Shown one piece after another: positions 41,935-46,306 of a stretch of 46,306 nucleotides of DNA (positions are counted from its first letter, which is position 1; every line of letters begins with the position of its first letter). This stretch comes from Candidatus Daviesbacteria bacterium. GTDB taxonomy: Bacteria > Patescibacteriota > Microgenomatia > Daviesbacterales > UBA10151. The stretch covers positions 1 through 46,306 of the forward strand of contig JACPEW010000022.1 in assembly GCA_016183305.1 (NCBI GenBank), read 5' to 3'. A program made the translations under genes and the position numbers. The notes under the pieces were generated by a model. That model did not search any database. It saw nothing but the letters and a program-made list of their open reading frames with translations, and was not told where the DNA came from.

Positions 41935-43164
41935 TCAATGAGAAAGAGTTATTTCAATTAACTCCTTCAGGGTTTTAAATTCTGTTTCTTTTTCACTTCT
42001 TTTCTTAACTTCTAATTTATCCTCTGTTTTTTTGGAAATTACTACCCTGTATGGAATCCCGATTAAATCAGCATCAGCAAATTTAGCCCCTGCTGAAATC
42101 TCCCGGTCATCAAACAACACTTCTATTCCTTCTGCTTGCAATAGTTTATAAACTTCTTCAGCTTTATCTTTTACTGCTTTATCATCTAAATCCAATCCCA
42201 CAATATGCACTTGGAATGGAGCCACACTTTCTGGCCAAATAATTCCTCTCTCATCACTGCCTACTTCTACCACTGCTCCCATTACCCGGGAAATTCCGAT
42301 CCCATAACAACCAGCAGAAACCAATTTTTGCTTACCATCTTTATCAGTAAACTTTAAATTAAAAGCCTCAGCAAAAGATGTTTTTAGAGGAAAAATATTG
42401 CCAACCTCAATTGCTTTTTTCTCTTCTAACTTTCCTCCACATAGAGGACAAGCTATATTTTGCTCAAGCTCCCTGTTGACAGCTGCATGGCAATTAGTAC
42501 AAACCATCACAATATCCTCCCCATTTGAGGTTAAAGTTTGAAATTCCTTAGATAAATCTGAAAAAGTGCCTCCACCAGCTTTTGTTTCTACTACAGGCAA
42601 ACCGGTTCTTTTAAATATTTTTAAATAAGCTTTCCCAACTTCCTCATAATAATTATTCCGATCCTCATCACTAACATGGAAGCTATATAAATCTTTCATC
42701 AAAAACTCTCTGCCTCTTAAAACTCCTGATTTAGCTCTCGGCTCATCCCTAAATTTATTTTGTATTTGGTATAAAGATAATGGTAAGTCTTTGTATGAAT
42801 GGATATATTCTACAACTAAAGGATAGATTATTTCCTCATGAGTAGGGCCCAAAGCATACTCTGCTCCATGTCTGCTTTTTAGCTGAAAAAGAACATCAAA
42901 AGACTGCCACCTGCCTGTTTTAACCCAGTTCTCTTTTGGTTCTAAAGCAGGCATCAGTAATTCTTGCCCACCTATTGCATTCATTTCCTCTCTGACAATA
43001 TCAGAAATTTTACTTAATACTCTCCAACCTAAAGGAAGATAAGTATAAACTCCTGCCATTTCTTGATGGATAAACCCACCTCTAATTAATAACTGATGGT
43101 TTATTGATTCTGCCCCACTTGGTGCTTGTTTTAAAGTTTTAGGAAACAATTTTGAGTATTTCAT
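41935..43164 (-). CDS. proS: prolyl-tRNA synthetase lacking the INS editing domain
   Basis: Class II synthetase charging tRNA-Pro. Bacterial-type N-terminus (MKYSKLFPKTLKQAPSGAE) and GPTHEE, KFRDE and GREFLMKDLYSFH motifs. At 409 residues it is about 160 short, because the INS domain that edits Ala-tRNA-Pro is gone. In its place a compact zinc-ribbon-like stretch remains with Cys222, Cys225, Cys239 and Cys242. The class II motif 3 (GCYGIGISRVMGA) and the anticodon domain follow. It ends with TGA, showing the standard code. Followed by tig. Confidence 0.95.
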   Translation of the reverse strand: MKYSKLFPKTLKQAPSGAESINHQLLIRGGFIHQEMAGVYTYLPLGWRVLSKISDIVREEMNAIGGQELLMPALEPKENWVKTGRWQSFDVLFQLKSRHGAEYALGPTHEEIIYPLVVEYIHSYKDLPLSLYQIQNKFRDEPRAKSGVLRGREFLMKDLYSFHVSDEDRNNYYEEVGKAYLKIFKRTGLPVVETKAGGGTFSDLSKEFQTLTSNGEDIVMVCTNCHAAVNRELEQNIACPLCGGKLEEKKAIEVGNIFPLKTSFAEAFNLKFTDKDGKQKLVSAGCYGIGISRVMGAVVEVGSDERGIIWPESVAPFQVHIVGLDLDDKAVKDKAEEVYKLLQAEGIEVLFDDREISAGAKFADADLIGIPYRVVISKKTEDKLEVKKRSEKETEFKTLKELIEITLSH

Positions 43165-43203
43165 ATATGATCCTTACTAATATATTCTATCTTAAGAGGT
43201 TCT

Positions 43204-44307
43204 TTAAAACAATTTGCGGATATCTGAGTAGGTCACTAGCAAAGCTAAAGCCAGTAAAACAGCAAAACCTATCTGATGAACTAACCTTTCTACATTTTCT
43301 TTAATTCTCTTACCGCTGATTACCTCAATTACCAAAAAGAGTAACCTACCCCCATCTAAAGCAGGTATAGGCAAAACATTAAAGATAGCCAGTGTTAAAG
43401 AAATCACTCCAACAAACCAAAGATAAGGTAAAAGCACTATTGCTAAGCCTCCTGAAGATAGTATTTCATTAGTTATAACAGCCAAGCCTACTGGACCACT
43501 AACTGATTTAGAAACTTGGCCAAAATCCCCATAAACTAACTGGCTAACTAATTTACTAAGACCTGCAAAAGTTAATTTAGTTAAATCCCAAGAATAACTT
43601 ACTCCTGAGAATATTTTCTCAGACAAGGAAGAATAATGTTTAAAAGGGATTGGACTAAATACCACTCCTATTAATACATCCCCATTTTCTACCTTCTTTG
43701 GAGTAATATTAACAGTTCTTAGATTATTCCCACCACTATCTGCTAGCTTTAAAGTAATAGACTTGTTATCTTGCGATCTAATGAGTTTTCTAGCATCCTC
43801 AATATCTTTGACCTTTTTATCATCAATGCTGACTAATTTTTCTCCTGGTTTTATACCAACTTTTTGAGCTGGAAAATCTTTTTGAACCTGGGCAATATAT
43901 ACTCCTGGTTCTAAAACAGGATAAATAATCCGGAAGTTTTGCGCTGCTATTACTACATAAAACAATATCCAAGCCAATACCAGATTCATTAATACTCCTG
44001 CCACCACCACAGTTATTCTTTGCCAAACACTCTTGGCCCGGAAATCTTTATTATGTAATCCCTTTGTGCCTGTTGTCACCATATCCACTTCATCTTCTCC
44101 TAATAACCTGACAAATCCTCCCAGAGGCAACCAGTTAAAAGAGTATACGGTTTCTCCAATTTTTTTACCCCAGATTCTGGGAGGTATACCAAATCCAAAT
44201 TCCAATATCTTAATACCAAACCTTTTAGCCACTAAAAAATGCCCAAATTCGTGGATCAAGACTAAAACTAACAAGGTGATGATAAAAATAAGAATAGATA
44301 TAATCAT
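43204..44307 (-). CDS. rseP: M50 site-2 zinc protease RseP
   Basis: Intramembrane protease that cleaves membrane-anchored regulators and leftover signal peptides. 367 residues: HEFGH at 19-23 in the first helix, a PDZ domain at about 135-205 (KVGIKPGEKLVSIDDKKV) and the second metal motif LPIPALDGGRLLF near 313-325. About four membrane helices. Only one PDZ domain, as in many Gram-positive members. Forms the proS-rseP pair seen in many bacteria, but without dxr and cdsA upstream. Confidence 0.95.
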   Translation of the reverse strand: MIISILIFIITLLVLVLIHEFGHFLVAKRFGIKILEFGFGIPPRIWGKKIGETVYSFNWLPLGGFVRLLGEDEVDMVTTGTKGLHNKDFRAKSVWQRITVVVAGVLMNLVLAWILFYVVIAAQNFRIIYPVLEPGVYIAQVQKDFPAQKVGIKPGEKLVSIDDKKVKDIEDARKLIRSQDNKSITLKLADSGGNNLRTVNITPKKVENGDVLIGVVFSPIPFKHYSSLSEKIFSGVSYSWDLTKLTFAGLSKLVSQLVYGDFGQVSKSVSGPVGLAVITNEILSSGGLAIVLLPYLWFVGVISLTLAIFNVLPIPALDGGRLLFLVIEVISGKRIKENVERLVHQIGFAVLLALALLVTYSDIRKLF

Positions 44308-44312
44308 TGCTT

Positions 44313-44377
44313 AATTTTCAATTGAAAATTGTTAAATTGATTATTCAATGAAAATTGAAAACTGAAAATTGATAATT
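44313..44377. repeat. period-7 repeat tract between frr and rseP
   Basis: TTTCAATTGAAA palindrome followed by GAAAATT, GAAAACT, GAAAATT, GATAATT units. It fills the 68-base gap and touches the frr stop codon. No gene seen. Confidence 0.8.
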
Positions 44378-44930
44378 ATATTTGCGTTAGCTCTTCCTCC
44401 TTAGCTTTTCCCAATTGTTCAATTTCGGCAATTTTTTTATCTATTAACTCTTGTAGTATTTTTTCCCTTCTAAAAAACTCATCTTCCCCAAACTGACCTT
44501 CATCTGATTCCTTTTTCCAAGCGTTCCTAAAATCCTGTCTGATTTGTCTAATAGATACATGTGCTTCTTCTATTTTTTTGTGCAGTAGCTTTATAAACTC
44601 TTCTCTTCTTTCTGACGTAAGAGGCGGGATTGGCAAACGGATTAAAGTTCCTTCGTTAGAAGGATTTAAGCCCAAATTAGCTTCTTGTATAGCTTTTATC
44701 ACATTATCTAAAACCGATACATCCCAAACCTGAACTGTTAAAAGAGTTGGTTGAGGAGCAGATATATTCCCTACCTCACTGAGCTTCATCTTAGATCCAT
44801 AAGCTAAAACTGGAATATTTTCTATTAAAGAAGGGTTAGCCCTACCAGCCCTGATACCAGCAATTTCCACCTTAAAGTGGTGTAGCACAGCATCAATTTT
44901 GGCATTTGGGTCAGTTAAAATCGGATCCAT
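44376..44930 (-). CDS. frr: ribosome recycling factor
   Basis: Splits post-termination ribosomes together with EF-G. 184 residues, the normal length. VEIAGIRAGRANPSLIE near 21-37, VWDVSVLDNVIKAIQ, LGLNPSNEGTLIRLPIPPLTSERR (in parts) and the C-terminal helix KKIAEIEQLGKAKEEEL are all typical. Start ATG overlaps the tsf stop by one base. pyrH, which commonly lies between tsf and frr, is absent. Confidence 0.97.
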   Translation of the reverse strand: MDPILTDPNAKIDAVLHHFKVEIAGIRAGRANPSLIENIPVLAYGSKMKLSEVGNISAPQPTLLTVQVWDVSVLDNVIKAIQEANLGLNPSNEGTLIRLPIPPLTSERREEFIKLLHKKIEEAHVSIRQIRQDFRNAWKKESDEGQFGEDEFFRREKILQELIDKKIAEIEQLGKAKEEELTQI

Positions 44931-45385
44931 TACTCTCCTAAAGCTATTCTTTCAAATCTGCCTACTTGAATATTTTCTCCTAATTTACCCGCTACAGATT
45001 TTATTAAAGCATCTATAGTTAAACCTGCTTCTCTAATATATTCTTGTTTAAGTAAATCTTCAACTGAGGAAGGGTTCATTGAAGCAATTTGCAAAGATAA
45101 TTCATGAGCTAAATTTTTAAAATCCTCTGTTCTGGCCACAAAATCTGTCTCACATAATAGTTCTACTAATACTCCAACTCTTCCTCCGTGCGAATAAACA
45201 TCAACAATACCAGTTTTTACTTCCCTGCCTTCTTTAGAAGCTGCTTTTAAAAACCCCTTTTGTTTAAGCCAGTCTTTGGCTTTATCAAGATCACTATCAG
45301 ATTCACCAAGTGCTTGTTTGCAATCAGCAATACCAGCTCCTGTCTCGCCACGAAGTTGTTTAATTAAATCTACAGATATACTCAT
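44930..45385 (-). CDS. tsf: elongation factor Ts (short form)
   Basis: Recycles EF-Tu by GDP release. 151 residues: the N-terminal UBA-like helix part LIKQLRGETGAGIADCKQAL, one core domain with ELLCETDFVAR, and a short C-terminus. It lacks the second core half and coiled-coil module of E. coli EF-Ts (283 residues), and is shorter than the 196-residue Thermus form. Directly follows rpsB with eight bases between. Confidence 0.95.
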   Translation of the reverse strand: MSISVDLIKQLRGETGAGIADCKQALGESDSDLDKAKDWLKQKGFLKAASKEGREVKTGIVDVYSHGGRVGVLVELLCETDFVARTEDFKNLAHELSLQIASMNPSSVEDLLKQEYIREAGLTIDALIKSVAGKLGENIQVGRFERIALGE

Positions 45386-45393
45386 AAATCACT

Positions 45394-46242
45394 TCACTCA
45401 ACAATTCTCTCTGCATCCTTAACTGCCTTCTTCTCTACCATCTCCTCTGCTGCTGCCACCTCTATCTTTAGTTCTTCCGCAATCTCTTCTTCATTTGCAG
45501 TTTTTTGCACTAATTTCTTTTCTTCTTCTTGGGCTTTTTCTTGAGCTGCTTTTCCAGCCTCTTTTTTACCTGCCCCATAAGCCTCTGCTAAAGCCCCAAC
45601 TAAGATCTTAATAGATTTTATAGCATCATCATTACCGGGGATAGGATAATCAATTTGTGTTGGATCAGAGTTCGAATCAGCAAGGGCTACTACTTTGATA
45701 TTTAATCTCTTAGCTTCTCTGATAGCAATATTATCTGATACCGCATCGGTCACGAATAAAGCATCCGGAAGTTTTGCAAGATCCATGGCTCCGGCAAAAT
45801 CCTTTTGTAGTTTACCCATTTTTCTCTCTAAAAGAAGTTGTTCTTTTTTTGTATATTTGGCAAGTTGACCTTTTTCTTTTTGATCTAAATATTCTTTGAG
45901 CTTTTTAATATTCTTTTGGATTTCAGAAAAATTAGTTAAAAATCCTCCCATCCATCTTTCTATTAAATATGGTGCCCCTAATTCTTTTGCTAACTCTTCA
46001 ATTATTGGTCTTGCTTGTTTTTTAGTTCCTACAAATAGCAAGGTTTTACCCTCTTTGCCTAAATTGTAAACAAATTCAGCAGCTTCTTTCAGTAATTTTT
46101 CTGACTGGGTTAAATCAATAACAGAAACCCCTTCCCGGGCGCCATAAATATATGGTCTCATCCTGGGATGACCACGTCTAACCTGGTGTCCGAAATGGAC
46201 CCCTGCTTCTAATAATTCTTGTAATGAAGGTAATGTATACAT
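45394..46242 (-). CDS. rpsB: 30S ribosomal protein S2
   Basis: Ribosomal protein of the 30S head-body junction. 282 residues: MYTLPSLQELLEAGVHFGHQ at the start (in parts), LFVGTKKQARPIIEELA, ERWMGGFLTNF and DALFVTDAVSDNIAIREA; then an acidic and Lys/Ala-rich extension after about 225 (EEKKLVQKTANEEEIAEEL). The ATG is preceded by AGGAGGAGAAGAG, a Shine-Dalgarno region, about 13 bases away. First gene of the rpsB-tsf-frr group in this window. Confidence 0.97.
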   Translation of the reverse strand: MYTLPSLQELLEAGVHFGHQVRRGHPRMRPYIYGAREGVSVIDLTQSEKLLKEAAEFVYNLGKEGKTLLFVGTKKQARPIIEELAKELGAPYLIERWMGGFLTNFSEIQKNIKKLKEYLDQKEKGQLAKYTKKEQLLLERKMGKLQKDFAGAMDLAKLPDALFVTDAVSDNIAIREAKRLNIKVVALADSNSDPTQIDYPIPGNDDAIKSIKILVGALAEAYGAGKKEAGKAAQEKAQEEEKKLVQKTANEEEIAEELKIEVAAAEEMVEKKAVKDAERIVE

Positions 46243-46306
46243 CTTAGTCTCTTCTCCTCCTCATAGTCAGTAGCTTCAGAGACTTAAAACTATGAGTGTG
46301 TAATAA

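Noticed and set aside
41935-41937. Alternative genetic code with UGA as glycine
   Set aside because: proS ends in TGA at the expected C-terminus, and essential genes show no internal TGA.

Overview
This AT-rich, very compact window reads as a chromosomal segment of a Candidate Phyla Radiation (Patescibacteria) bacterium, probably of the Microgenomates side. The placement is inference. It rests on stripped-down housekeeping proteins (a trigger factor without its prolyl isomerase domain, a prolyl-tRNA synthetase without its editing insertion, a short EF-Ts), on period-7 tandem repeats scattered between and inside genes, and on the near absence of spacer DNA. TGA is a normal stop (for example in proS), so this is not one of the lineages that read UGA as glycine. 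No tRNA, rRNA, CRISPR array or complete insertion sequence was seen, and no gene-free stretch exceeds 300 bases.

Layout. 1-6.7 kb: phosphoenolpyruvate synthase, a membrane-anchored alpha/beta hydrolase, a probable small RNA with its own promoter and terminator on the + strand, a broken DUF3800 gene, then three membrane genes on the - strand (a shortened TspO, a cupredoxin and an RnfD/NqrB-like protein fused to a flavin reductase). 6.8-25.3 kb: a purine locus with purM (+), prs, purC, purE, purB, purH, two archaeal-type purP paralogues, purA (+), guaA, purQ, purL (with a PurS-like N-terminus), a purN-purD fusion and purF. Together with PRPP synthetase these encode the route from ribose-5-phosphate to IMP and on to AMP. 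GMP synthetase is present, but guaB and purK are not in the window. AICAR formylation appears twice, as PurH and as PurP.

25.3-35.5 kb: accessory and envelope genes. These include an anchored protein that seems split by a frameshift, a lipid kinase plus PAP2 phosphatase pair, an M16 peptidase, cmk, cysS, a coiled-coil protein, recR and ybaB. Near 33.9 kb two 5'-truncated genes face each other head to head, one an M16 C-terminal half and the other of unknown function. 35.5-46.3 kb: folD and glyA (one-carbon units that feed purine synthesis), dnaX, ybeY, a YqeY-type gene, rpsU, a HIT protein, tig, proS, rseP, frr, tsf and rpsB.

Two themes cut across the window. First, many genes have a -10 box only 5-14 bases before the start codon, so their transcripts should be leaderless or nearly so, whereas rpsU, rpsB and dnaX carry Shine-Dalgarno sequences. 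Second, small repeats lie in frame inside essential genes: degenerate 7-mers of the TTGANNN type, a palindrome with 13-base arms and a GATCCTTCG...CTCAGGATGAC element. They add linker-like peptides to PurB, PurP, GuaA, PurL, PurD and DnaX, and one of them forms the PurN-PurD linker.
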